A stretch of DNA of 64,000 nt from Ceratodon purpureus (lineage: Eukaryota > Streptophyta > Bryopsida > Pseudoditrichales > Ditrichaceae), in contig CM026426.1 in the NCBI GenBank assembly GCA_014871385.1, positions 85,093,579-85,157,578 on the forward strand. Direction: 5' to 3'. A model generated the notes under the pieces. The model had not been told where the DNA came from. It worked only from the letters and a program-made list of their open reading frames with translations, and searched no databases. Position numbers and translations under genes: made by a program. Positions 33,666 through 46,185 of the stretch are shown here, piece by piece (position 1 is the first letter of the stretch; every line of letters starts with the position of its first letter).

Positions 33666-36600
33666 CCCTCATATTTCAATAGACCTTCTTTGTGCAGATT
33701 TGGACTTTGACCAATCTAGACTTTGAAAGTCCGGATTTTCTTAAATGTGGCATTATCGAATGAAATATAAAGAATCCTACACTATGAATTTGTGGAGTAA
33801 GAAAGACAAACTAAGCTGCAATGGAAGAATCACAAGCATTGGTCAATGGTATGGGTAATTTAGTAGGTTCCCATTGTGGTTGAAAAGCTTGAATATTTCT
33901 TTGTGGAGACAATTGCATATGGAACAATCAACAAGTAATAGTTGAAGAAGCTAAGTATTCTATAATTCAAGTCTGATCAGGCATTGCAAATGACAACAAA
34001 GATAAAGAGACTGACCATCGTTCCAAATTAGTGGTCCAAATTAGACTCCTTAAAGGCAAGTAAGAGGAAATGAGTGGTGGCAGCATTGTGACCTATAATA
34101 GAAGAAGACAAGGCTACATGGGCATCTGTTGTGAGATACCTCAAATAGAAACGAGCATGTGGAAATAATATTTTAAAACCAACATTCTAATGAATTGCAA
34201 AGTGTTGTTCTACCTCTAGCTTCACTATTGAAGGATTCATTGACAGTATTGTTTGTACTATGTAATGTTCTAGTCCCACATCATTCAGTAGTTAATGTTC
34301 CTTGACCAATTATTAAAATCACCTATACACCATGTAATATACATGTTATTATTTTTGGTTTAACATGTTTTGTATACAATATTATTCTTATGATTTTATT
34401 AAATTTTTAAAAGTAAATATGAAGATAAGTATGTTGTAGCCTTGAAGCAATATTTAGACTTTTTACTATAAGGCACTTGAGATCATTTTAAAGAAGTTTG
34501 AAAGACGTGGCACACAGGAGAAACGGATGAAGATAAGCTAAATGATTTGATACAAAATATCATTTGGAAGCTTGTGATGGAAAAGATTTTGTGTATGCTT
34601 GCAAGTTCTTTGCTCAAAAAGCTTTTATCAAAGGAGTTGTTCAAGAAGATGGACTTAAATCTATTTTCCAAATGAAGAAGGCTAATGTTGTTGTTGTAGA
34701 AATGTTTATTGCAATCTTTAAGAGACAAAGTCATTCTATATTCCAAATAAGAAGAATGCACATGCCTGCACATAGCGAACCCTTATCAAGCTTTGTGACC
34801 TACAGAATGCCTTTGATTAACCTAACACTCAAGAGAATGAAACCATTGAGCATTAGAAAAGATGTTAATATGCATGGCTGCGTGGTTGAATCAAAAATTG
34901 GATGGAGACTCAAACCCTAAACCATTACAAAGGTGCAAAAAAATTATACAATTGGATCTTCCATGCATGTTGGGAAGATAAGAAAGCATTTGACCATGTC
35001 ATACAGATTGCATAAGATGGTGATTGTTGTGTTTTAAATTTGAACTTCTAGGAAAAGTATTTTTATGTCTTGAAGAAGAACACAAACGGGCTCTTGTGAA
35101 GTTATTGAAGCCCACTAGTTGAATTATTCATCATGGTACAGGGTCTTTATTGAAAGAGACATCTGCCATAAGGAATTGAATATGTTTGAAAAGCAAAAGT
35201 TATACCAATAGAGGCTCTAGAAAACGTAATTATTATGATGATATGCCTTCAAGATTCTAATCTTGTTCAAAATGTTTAACATAATTAGTTGTGTGTTTGA
35301 CACATATTTCATGACGTAAAGTTGAAGTATGAAGCAAGGACTAGAGAATCCAAAAGATAAAAGCTGCAACAAATATCTTGTTTAATCAAATTATATCTAC
35401 CCAACAATTTGGTGTTCAACAGAAATTTGGGACCCCACTGATTGTGCACGATTTCAGTGCAATTTCCCATATTTCAAGGGTGCGTGTATTTTTCGCATTG
35501 ATTCCGCATCACTGCGTCATGCATCGCAATTGCACAAATAAGACATCATGATCGTACAAACAGATATATCACTAATTCAACACGATTGATACATCTATTG
35601 AAAACATCTGAAACCTTCACTGTAAACCGTTGTCAAATGTCGTGTTTTAATCGACTTTATAAATACACTGATTTAGTGCATTTTCCGTGCGACATCATCT
35701 TTTCCATATCTAATTTTTTTTTAATCAAAATAATCAAAATAATATTATTTAAAAAGATGTAAGATATGCTTACTCTCTGGCCGCTCCATCTACCCAATAC
35801 GCCCAACCCACGGCAGAGCCCACCATGACTTCTCAGCCTCTATACCAATAGGAGGATTCAAGCTACTCACCCCCCAGTCCGCAAGCCAATCTCCTTATGG
35901 CCGCACCACCTCAAGCACCACCTCGAATACTTGATGAATATGTTAGAATCCTTTTGGTAGTTATACAAATAAGAAACCATTGGCAATTTTTTGCCATGTC
36001 TTAATACAGAAAGATTCAATTTTTTTATTTTTTTTGCACTACAACATGCAGACCATTTTCAACACCTTCAAATTTTTTCAAATTTATTCAAATATTTATT
36101 TTTTGACCAAAATTGTCATGGCTCTGAGCTGTTTTATTTCTCCTAGCGGACTTTGAATGTTTTTAATTATATGAAAAAAACTTTTTTTCGAAAACATTTT
36201 CTTACACTAGATTCCAAAAGATTCCAAAAATAATATGAAAATATTTTACACGGATGTCGTACGAAAATAATTTGCATCATCATAGATACTGAAATCGTAC
36301 GTCTATAATAGAAGGCATTGATATGACACGTATACAATACTAGATCCGCATTCAAAGCCATTGCATATTATCCATATCTTATTAGTCTAAAATGTAGATA
36401 CACAATTAACGCATGGATTTTGTAATGCACGACTTCCGTGCAGAAACAACGTGTTTTTTCAGATCCATTGAAAATACACTACATTACCATCCTAGTAATG
36501 CATGTCACTTCCTTACTATAACGACACTTCTAAATACATGTATGTCGTGCGGAATCAGTGTTTAACGACAAACGCACTAAAATCGTGCAGAATGAGTGAA

Positions 36601-38522
36601 ATTCCAAATTCCTGATGAAAGGATTAGATACTAGTCAAACACGTGGATGCGTGAGGGCCTAAGGTGGAGCAAGGGAAGAAGGAAAGAGTGGAACAAGAGT
36701 TCAATCAAAGGAGACAACTAGGGATGGAACAAATGGTGGATCAAGAGGTGAAACAATGGCTAAACAAAGTAGAATTATAGTTGTACAAAAAACACTTTGA
36801 ACAAGAAATCTCGCACTTAATGGTGAAGGTGTTTTAGAAGCACCGTATGGAACATTCATATCTTGTGTTGTAACCAAGAAAATACCTTTGAAGACAACAG
36901 AAAGAACAATTGTAGTATGTATTGATGAGGAGTGTGTATTAAATAATGCAACTACAACATTGACTTTGCCAGCATCATGGGTAACAAACATGGCAAGAGC
37001 TTGTGATAAAGTACTCTGGATTATCATGTTATTTTAATATAATTTATTGATCTTTATATGATGTTAATGTATAATTTATTCAATCGAAGTTTACGAAAGG
37101 CTCATTTCTATAAATTTGTAGAAAGAAGTAATATTCAAACATTTATTTTTTATGTATAAAAATATATTTATTTTATTTAATACAAGTTTCATAAACTTCA
37201 TATGTATGTTTTCATGTGTTCTGAAGGACCATCAATACAATTAACTATTTTGAGGAATCAAGTGAGCTTTGAAGACGCAAAAGCAAGGTGCAAAGATTTG
37301 TAGATGGGCTTAACAGGTAAAAGTTGTTGAATCATATTGAAGGCTAACATGAACGTTATTCATTTGATGATTCAATTGAAGCAAGTGAAGGGTTTCTGTG
37401 ACAATGAAGCATTAGAAAAGGTGGTGAACTAATCCACCAAAGATATCCTTCTTCTTCCTGCTAAAGATGTCTTACAACCAAGAAGTAGGACTATTGAAGC
37501 TTCAATTATCTTTTAAACACCTAAAATTGAATAAAATTATAAAGTTGGTCAAAATGTTTGACTTCTCCATTCTACAAAACTACACTGTAAAGTATCTACC
37601 CAAGAAGTTGTAATTATGGGAGTTGAATTAATGATACCCAATAGAGATGATGATCCACGTCAACTATTTGTAGAACAAATTGTAGAGACAATGACACTTT
37701 GGCAATGAAATTTTAATTCAAGCAATGGATCAGATGTAGCTGTTTCTTTTATAATTATTGAGTGCGGTTAATTTTATTAAATGTTCATTACTTGTTGTTT
37801 TGAACCATTTGAAAAGGTACTATATATGCATTAATATTATTTAAGAATATATCCATGAGTATTATTTGAGAATATATGTATATATTTTGAAATTATTTAC
37901 GACATCAATAAAAAACGTAGAAGTTGATGCATTGAATTACCAATCTAATGGAAATAAATATTTTATATGGTATAATTAAGTGTAATTGACGGAATTGTCT
38001 TGATTTTTGAAGGCAATTCATTTAGCTCTTGTATTTTTTTTAAATCAATGCTCTGCATTGCAAATTCATTGAGATTGAAAATATTTTAGATGTAAAAGCT
38101 GCACTTGGTTAAACGCAGTTTTAATGACAAGTGCAGTTCTAATTATTACTATGTTAAAAATTCTTCCTTCCCAATTGAAAATGACCTCTTGACACATGGA
38201 CCTAACAACACATATTAGTCAATTTGGAAGGAATCTTATTAAAGCATTTTGGCTTTTAAGAATGTCAATCATTTGATCAATTCTAATGACAATCATCATC
38301 TATGTGATGTTTATATATTATAAATCAAGTAAAATTTGCTACACAAGATCTTTTTATAAAGTGCCAAATACTTTCGAGGAGTGACATGTCACAAAATTCT
38401 GGTACAATTTCACATGCTATTATCACAAATTATCTTCAAGTCACTCATGATTTCGAAGAGGGCATGAGAGCATAAATCCTTGCCTTCATGCCCTCCACAA
38501 TACCACAAATTATCTCCAACTC
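33666..38522. other. AT-rich relic DNA, no gene recognised
   Basis: Short degenerate open frames only, for example 34564-34920 plus and a frame near 36815-37030 reading APYGTFISCVVTKK. None match a family I know and all are interrupted. Likely old transposon remains. It includes the candidate TIR element at 35420-36614. Confidence 0.5.
35420..36614. mobile_element. Candidate nonautonomous TIR element, roughly 1.2 kb
   Basis: The left end (CAGAAATTTGGGACC...TGCACGATTTCAGTGC) and the reverse complement of the right end (CAGGAATTTGGAATT...TGCACGATTTTAGTGC) agree through at least 45 bp. Both then carry TGATTCCGCA a little further in. Internal GCACGA/TCGTGC words recur. No coding capacity and no convincing target duplication seen. 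Confidence 0.5.
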
Positions 38523-39390
38523 CACTACTGGAAAAGAGGTGGTTGTACACCCCATGAGTACACTGGCGGAGGAGTGTGCTGTATTGCGGTGGGGTTCCAC
38601 CAATTAGAAGTCTCCATCACTGTTTACGAGAAAGGGTTTTCCGCTATTATCTCAGATCTGAGCGTTTCGGTTTACTGGGTTGCTATTATTGGTCGGGTCC
38701 TATCCATGCATTTCTCTATGATGAATTATGAAGTGAAACTTGAGCGCGTCCACAGAAAACTGTCAACAGAAGCCAATCTGACCGGTGACGTGCGCTCACG
38801 TCATCTCCAAATCACATTGGCAACGAGGGTTTAAAACCACACTTCCGTTGGTATTTTTCAGTTGAATTTGGGATGATTTCTAAGATCTGTGGTCCACTAA
38901 AATGAGGGCACGTGTCATTGTCAGATTGAAGATATCCGCGTGGTTTGCAGTCTGTTGATGCACGGGTTCTGTATATCCGTTGATAACCGGATTCTTAGTT
39001 TTCAGCAATAGAGGTCTGAAATTTGAGAAGAGGAGACCGATCTCAGGAGGGCATCTCAAAGTAGTATCGGCTATATGAGTTGTGCAATAGACATAGTCGT
39101 CGTAGAACTTAATTACAAAGGTTTGTCCTCATCTAGGGAACACCCAGAAGTGTGATCCTTAATTGGAAGTACCTGCTTAGAAGTTCGGTACGTAAGTGAT
39201 GTCTGTTACAAAAGTATGATTCTACAACGAGAGTTGTTCTATTTACAACGAACCATCGTTCAAAGTAAAAGTTTCTAAGGAATCACGTACTGTCCACTCA
39301 GAGTTCAAATTCATGTCAAGAAAGTTGCGAGAGTCTAATAGTTAGAACATGTAAACGTAAACTCATGTGCAGCTACCCGAGGACAACACA

Positions 39391-40465
39391 TCAGAGCTGC
39401 TTCAGGAAGAGCAGAACGGAGTCTAAGTCGGCGATATCAGTGTCTACTTTTGCGCACGCATCTCGGTAAGTTTTCTCAGCTTCTTCGAGGTTTGCCATCA
39501 TTTTTGTAATGAGATCACTCTGCCTTTTTGCCTTGAATTCCAAGCTGTTTATTCTGGTCTCGGCAAGTTCCAGATTCTGAGCCCAGGACTTCTCCAATGT
39601 CTCGCAATTGCGCACGTAAATCTTGTGTGCGGTGATATGGTTCGCATCCGTGGAGACATACTGACGCTTACCCCTCGAACGCGGTCAAATTCTTGACGGG
39701 CCCGGACATGGCTGTCTCTCTTCTCCGACAGCTTTCTGGTGATATATTTCAGACGCGCTTTCTCCTCCATGACCTTGGATTTCAGGGTGCTGACCTCACA
39801 CTTGGATTCATGAGAAGCCATGCACAGGTCGTTGCGTGCATTTTTTACTGCTGTCTCGATTGCTGGCCGTAGTAGAGCTAAACCCGAAAATGTCGAAGCC
39901 GTCATGCTCTGGAACGCATTGTCGGCGTCAGAGGGACCGTCAATTAAACGACGACGACCAGGGTGTTCTTCTATTTCAATCTTCACCACTGCCGCGTCGG
40001 AGGAAGCATCCTGATCGGCCTACACATTTACATTAAAGCAAAGCACAAATTATCCTACAAACAAACGAAAATGTTCACTACGTGTACATGTAGATCTCGA
40101 ATGAATGAGATTACTCAATGAACAGTACCATGCAGGTGCATGAATAGTTTCAAAACCATCGTGGATGTCATGGAGTACGTTCAAGATCAACAAACCAGCG
40201 TAAACCAGATATTCCTTTCGCACATGTCTAACGAAATTACTACAATAAAAAAACAGAGTGCATACCAATATTTTTACGTACCTCGGGGTCTGGAAATGGA
40301 AGCACCTTTACCAGAGGCATCAGAGGAACTTTGGTGTTGACAAACTGAGGAAGTATGCGGGGAATTCGGGAGTTTGCCTGGTGCGGGTGCATTTCTTTGT
40401 ACGCGAACTCCGCCCAGTTGATGTCGCTGCCCTTTGCCTCTGCTAGAAGACCACGTGGGTATACT
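39391..40465 (-). CDS. Coiled-coil protein gene inside the CACTA element
   Basis: A minus-strand exon (start unclear, at least 40465-40282) reads LLAEAKGSDINWAEFAYKEM and ends VLPFPDPE before GTACGT. The next exon begins after TGTGTAG (about 40020) with ADQDASSDAAVVKIEIEE, then runs as a long heptad-like coiled coil (LKSKVMEEKARLKYITRKL; ETLEKSWAQNLELAETRI) to a stop at 39391. The frame changes near 39665, either a one-base frameshift or an implausibly small intron. A 130-bp local duplication (LLAEVKGSDI / LLAEAKGSDI) lies upstream. No family recognised. It sits 3' of Tnp2 on the same strand and could be an accessory element gene or captured host sequence. Confidence 0.45.
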
Positions 40466-41225
40466 TTACTGACAAACTGAGGAACTTTGATGTCGCTGCC
40501 CTTTACCTCTGCTAGAAGACCAAAACTCTTGCATCTCAGGGCGTGTGGGAAGCAATTCCGTGGGGGTCACCGTCGGAGTTAGGCCCTCGTTTGGCAGTCC
40601 CATGAAATGGACAAACTAGGGGATCACCCCGAGCTCTGGGAGGTACGGTGCACGTTCCGACATTGCGCTGTAGCTCAACGAGAACGATAAGGAGGAGGAA
40701 ACACAGAGATCCGAGAAGTTCCGGTACAGCAAGAGACAAGGGACGGTGCGGAGGTAGAAATGACGAAGACTCTAGGAAGATGACCTCTGCTCAGGAATAT
40801 ATGTGAGGACTCAATACGGAGGAAAATGAATATGTGATCGCGCATTCATTTGCTTCAAGGCGCAACCGATTGACAATTAAGATAAGATCTTGGAACCTCA
40901 ATATACATAATTATATTTCGCGCATAGGCTAACCTTGGTATGAAAGGAGAAAAGACGTCCGGGATCGTGTTGGCTGCTGCAATAGATTAGATCGTACTTT
41001 GAAGAGAAACATTAAATACCAAGGTAGTCAGAGTCTGGGCCACAATTAATTAATTGGTACCCTAAAGCATTGACGTCTACGTTCCCTGTTGTGGAAATGA
41101 TCATGAATGGTTCTGCAATGTCATTTCAAGGGGACAAATGTAGAGTTTGTATTGCGCCACATTCAAGACGTGACGTATGACTAAGTGATGAAATGACAAT
41201 TAGCAACTGATAAGAGTGTTGGTAG

Positions 41226-41292
41226 AAGGCGTGGGTATCAACGATATCGGACCACGTGGGTATCAACGATATCGGACCACGTGGGTATCATA
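41226..41292 (+). repeat. Tandem repeat, 26-bp unit, CACTA subterminal region
   Basis: GTGGGTATCAACGATATCGG plus ACCAC is repeated about 2.6 times. Each unit holds CACGTG, and the element's subterminal DNA often holds transposase sites in this superfamily. Confidence 0.75.
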
Positions 41293-41829
41293 ACAATCCG
41301 GGTCAGTATTAGCGGGCGGTTATATTGATCATGGAACATTGACAGTTAGATATAAGGGAGGTTCCAGGTATGTCCTTCTCCGGGTAACAGTAGTGTCTCA
41401 GGTTCTTCTCTGCGTGGGTATTCCTATCTGTTCCATAGACTAATTCAGACAAATGCACCTCATTCGTACATATGAGAAATGTAAATTTAACAAAATGTAA
41501 ATCTACGAACACAGATGCTGACCAGTGCACCTGATTGTATACTAACATGGCATCACACGATAATCATAAATGAACCATTCTTTGTAGAAAATTCATGTCT
41601 GGAAATTCATACTTAACGAGAATTGGCATTTAACGATTCCGGTGCTAGAGGTATGAACACAGGAAATTGCAAGCGTAATTGGACGACGGGTCTGCCACAA
41701 TCTTCTTATGATACTAAACATTCGAAGTATAGTTTAGAGGTAGGCAGATTATGCATTACGATGTTGCTCGAACATGACTGGGATTAAAAGTAAGTTCTAC
41801 ATATCAAATCTAATCAACCTAGAGACTGT

Positions 41830-44800
41830 CTATGGTCCTTCGTAAACAACGTGAGTATCCTCGTACTGGTCGTCCTCAAAATATGCGTCGTCCTCGGGCG
41901 GTATCTCCACAGTGTCAAGAACCTCAACAGCCGGAGCGGGCACTTCCGCCATATGATTCAATCCATTTCCTGAGTGTAGGAAGGAGTCGTGGGAGTTCAT
42001 GGTACCGGGAAACATACCATGAGTTCCCGGTATGTTGCCTGTACCAGCAAATGTGGTATGGTCGTACTCCCCCACTTGACGCTTGCTACGTGGCTCGTGG
42101 GATATAACCACTTTCCAAGCAGGATCACGACCATCGTCCATGAAAAAAATTTGTGACACATGTTTCGGAAAAACATATTGGTTATGGACACAGTCTTCAT
42201 CTTTCCTATCAAGACAAGCCATAAGGAAGCCGTGATTATCTCTCAGAATATTCCTTTGCCCCTGATCTCGGTGCTTAACCCAATCTACTTTCATGACGAC
42301 CGTCTTCAAGGCGCCATAGTCAATAATTAGTATATCCTTTAGGACGCTCACGTCGATACCATCAACTTCTTGTTTGCTAAGTTGACGTGCAATTCCAGCA
42401 TCAAACGTGATGTGATTCAGGATACCCTCTTCGTTCTGGCACCTATAGAGAGCGCCATAAGCATGCATGTACTTGTACGATTCTGCGAATTCAGACGGAG
42501 GATATGAAAGTCGGATGAGATCTTGTGACATTGGAAATTGATCTCGCCGAAGCACCTCAACATGTTGACAGAGCCATACCGGAAATGCTGCGATGTTGGT
42601 GAGTTCCGGGGGGTACACATACTGCGAATTTTGGCTCTGCCTACGCCATGTCAATCTGAATGCACTTCTTTCAGTCTCACGATCCTCAGCTCTTACCTTA
42701 TATTCCCTGAGAATGTACAGTCAAAATTAGCACCAGTCACTCTACAGTTATGATTTAGGCACTCACGGATTTAGATGGAATTGAATTAATTGGAAATTAG
42801 CTAATCGGACGCACCATGGGTTGTAATGCCTAAAACGAGTGAAAGGGCAAGAGAGCTTACTCAAATAACTCCGCTGTGTGCACTGAATGTGTAGTCACAT
42901 ATGTGTGAATTTCGTCCACACTTTGACGACTCAACTTCACTCTTGTTCGCTCACCCATGAGAACCTCTCCTATTACATGTACTTCCTCTTTAGGATCCCA
43001 GACACGTCGTTCACAGTGGAAGTATTCCTTAAAGAATTCAGTGACAAATCCCAAAGCCTCGTCAACTGCATATCCAGAAGCCATGCTTGCCTCCAGGCGT
43101 GACCGATCTCGGACATATCCAGTAAGTGTGCCCATGTATCTCTCAATCGGATAACACCATCTCGCTGTGACTGGCCCACACCAGTATGGTTCTTCGACGA
43201 GATGGATGGGCAAGTGTGACATGATGTCCCAGAACCACGTAGGAAACCACACTTCCAACATACAAAGTGCCTCAGCTACGCACTGCTGCATATCGTGAAG
43301 GTCAGGGGGATTAAGGACCTTAGCACAAATCCGTTGGAAGGCGTGACCGATTCGTATGATTGCGTCACCGGGACCTAGGTCGAGCAAGTGACAAACTGCG
43401 GCTGGGAGAATCTGCTGCAGAAGCACGTGATGATTTTGACTCTTAAAAGCCTGCAATCTACCCTCACCTACATGCTTTTGTAAAGTAGCGCTGTATCCGG
43501 TGGGCACTGGGGTTGTAGCAACCAGATGCAGAAGCTGTTGCTTCTCTTGGTTTGTCAATACGTAGGGAGTTCTAGGCTGGACGAATAGTTCAGACCCTTC
43601 TCGACAGGACAACCAATACTCCCGCCACCGCTGTTGTGGGCGTGAGCGTTCTACATCCTCCATGTCCTTCCTTGTGGCGGGTGTGTCTTTCTCCGCGAAC
43701 AAGTAACCGAGAATGTTTGCTGATACATTTCTCTCAATATGCATCACATCAAGGGTGTGGCGTACTTTAAGTTTCTGCACACATGTAACAAATAAATTTT
43801 CAGATGGCCTGGTGCAATGAAGGGAATACAACCTGTCTAGAGTTTTCCGTGTGCCGACCTGAACTCTGTATCTGAACGATTGCAAAACGTCAAGATGCCA
43901 TAGATGACGCGTCGCAAATGACAATGAATAGCACTAAGACATACCATCCTTACGGACATTGCAATTAATTTTGCTTACAGAAGAAACTATCTTCATGATG
44001 TGATTTTTAATTAGAAGGAGAACATGCAGGTATACATTGGAACAGCAAAGTACCCCTCGGACATTATACGCAGATGGAACAGTGGACGTACCTCCCAATA
44101 CGGGAGTTTCCACAGCGACGAAACACGATTTACTCCGTATAATCCAGCTGGGTCATCGCTTTTCGGGGACGCTCCGTTAGCAACAAAGGTTTCTCTGAGC
44201 CCTCCAAATAAAACATGGTCTTTAGGGGATATGCAAGTAGTGGGAGGGCGCAATTCCACATTGCCGTCAAAGTCAGTAACATTTCGTCTCCATTCATGGT
44301 CGTGGGATAACCATCATCGATGTTGGTTATCCCACACATTCTTGTGAAGGAGTCTGGATCGGCGACTATTAGTACTGGGTCCACAAACCGGGCAACCCAG
44401 ATACCCCTTAGTGACACACCCTGAAACAATTCCAAGGGCAGGAAAGTCGTGTATTGTCCACAGGACCAATGCACGCATGGTGAACCAAGCTGCGTCATTA
44501 TCGACCAAGGCATCCCATGTCCAGACTCCAGTCTGCCATAACTCCAGAAGTTCCTCAAGAAGAGGCTGAAAAAAAATGTTGAAGTTCTGGCTTTGAACAG
44601 ACTGCAGTCCCGGAATTAAAAGCACGAGGATAATATAAAATTGCTTGGTAGTCAACCAAGGAGGAATATTGTAATTGAGCATTAAAACAGGCCATGTTGA
44701 CCATGTCAAGCGCTTGATACTGAAAGGGTTAACCCCGTCTATCGCGAGACCAAGTCGTATATTGCGTGGCTCACTTGCAAAGTCAAGGTACTCTGTATCA

Positions 44801-46185
44801 ATCAGTCCCCACTGCCGTGAATCTGCGGCCATTCGCTGAAGTCCATCTACAAATTTGTTCTCCTTGTGGTAAGTTTGGAACGCAGCCTGAAGGGGAGTCT
44901 GAAACATCCTCTGCAACCTCGGTATTAATGAGAAATGACGGAGAACCTTCAGCGGTACCTTGGAACCTTCATGAATCTTGTAACGTGGAGCTTCACATAC
45001 TCGGCATTGCTCCAAATCCGCGTCAGTTCCCCCTCTAAATAACATGCAGTTATTCGGGCAGCAGTGAATGGCATTGTATGCTAAGCCCATCATTTTCAAT
45101 TTCTTACTTGTAACGTATTCGGACTTCGGCAACGTGTTGATATGTGGTAAAATACTACAGGCCAAGATTCTGAAGAGGTCTGATATGAAGGCGTTGGAAG
45201 TTCCATGTGTCCGACAAAGATTTAGCAGGAGGAGCGTAGCTCCTAAGGACGAAAGTGACGCGCCGGCAAAAAGCAAAGTTCTTGCGCTGTCCTCCAACAA
45301 AGCCTCGGGAGTCAACATTGGATTAATGTCCTCCTCGACAGCGTCCAGGTCGTCGTCCACTCTGTAATGCTCGTCATCTGCATGTTCGATGAATGATCAG
45401 TTACAAGGTACCATAGGTTCCATGTCGGCATCAACATCGGTGTCCATTACTTCTGTTTCTTGCTGATTATCTTGCTCCAAGTGGTCGTTGGATCCAACAG
45501 TACCCACTTCTTTGTTGAAATCCCCAAAAGGGGCCGTACCAACTTCTGTGGGCTCGTTTCCGGACCCGGTTGCTTGGAGATCATCCTCCCTCATGAGGTT
45601 GTCGTAATGATTTAAGGCAAATTGAACGATTCCGGTGGTATCGAGTCCCGCATCCAATTGCACGGCAGCATTCCAGAGACGACCTCCTGCCCTAATACCG
45701 TAGTCTGCTACTATTTCTTGATCCCACTCATCGTCAGATGAGTCTTCCTGGCCATTCCAACCCTGTAATTCATAGAGAGACGGCCACCTTAGGTATGCCC
45801 ATGGAAATATCTTGATTTAGGTCGAACTTTGAGTACATACAGCAGCGTCCAGACATACTCTTTGTCTTCAACAAGCAAACATACAGTGAAATGAATATCT
45901 TACTTGTGTCCGTCTCCGTAGGTATGGGTAGCGCCCAACATCGCGTAAATGCTGGTTCACCATCTCCCGTCTTTGTTTACTATGAATATGACCCATGCAG
46001 ATATTGCATGGGCATCGCATAGTCTGGAGACCGTTTCTCTCACTCACAAACACCTCTCGGGCGAGCACTTTTGCATCTCGCGCACTTACTCGAGTCGGGT
46101 TGTCTATGGGTAGTCGCATTTCTTGATCCATGGATTCCCCTGCCGGAATGGCTAACAACAGATAATCACTCGTACAAGTTAGCAA
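41830..46185 (-). pseudogene. CACTA Tnp2-type transposase gene (Transposase_21, DUF4218, DUF4216)
   Basis: Domain order on the minus strand is as follows. A Transpos_assoc-like start (about 46170-45905: MRCPCNICMGH, HLRDVGRYPYLRR) comes first, then an acidic linker (45758-45397). The Tnp2/Transposase_21 core follows (45360-44100: CPNNCMLFRG, VCEAPRYK, LRHFSLIPRLQRMF, LGLAIDGVNPF, YNIPPWL, TIHDFPALGIVSG, LGCPVCG). Next is a segment with LDVMHIERNV and DUF4218-like FPTWFWDIMSHLPIHLVEE, GPVTARWCYPIER (43924-42857), then a DUF4216-like end (DWVKHRDQGQ, VFPKHVSQIFFMDD; 42654-41830). This is the standard CACTA transposase architecture. An in-frame TGA at 44316-44314 interrupts the core (reading HR*WLSHDHEW), so this copy is probably inactive unless read through. 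Frames continue normally on both sides. Confidence 0.85.

Noticed and set aside
22380..33700. TIRs for element 2
   Set aside because: I compared sequence around 23.03-23.26 kb with 33.66-34.2 kb by eye and found only weak direct similarities, no convincing inverted pair.
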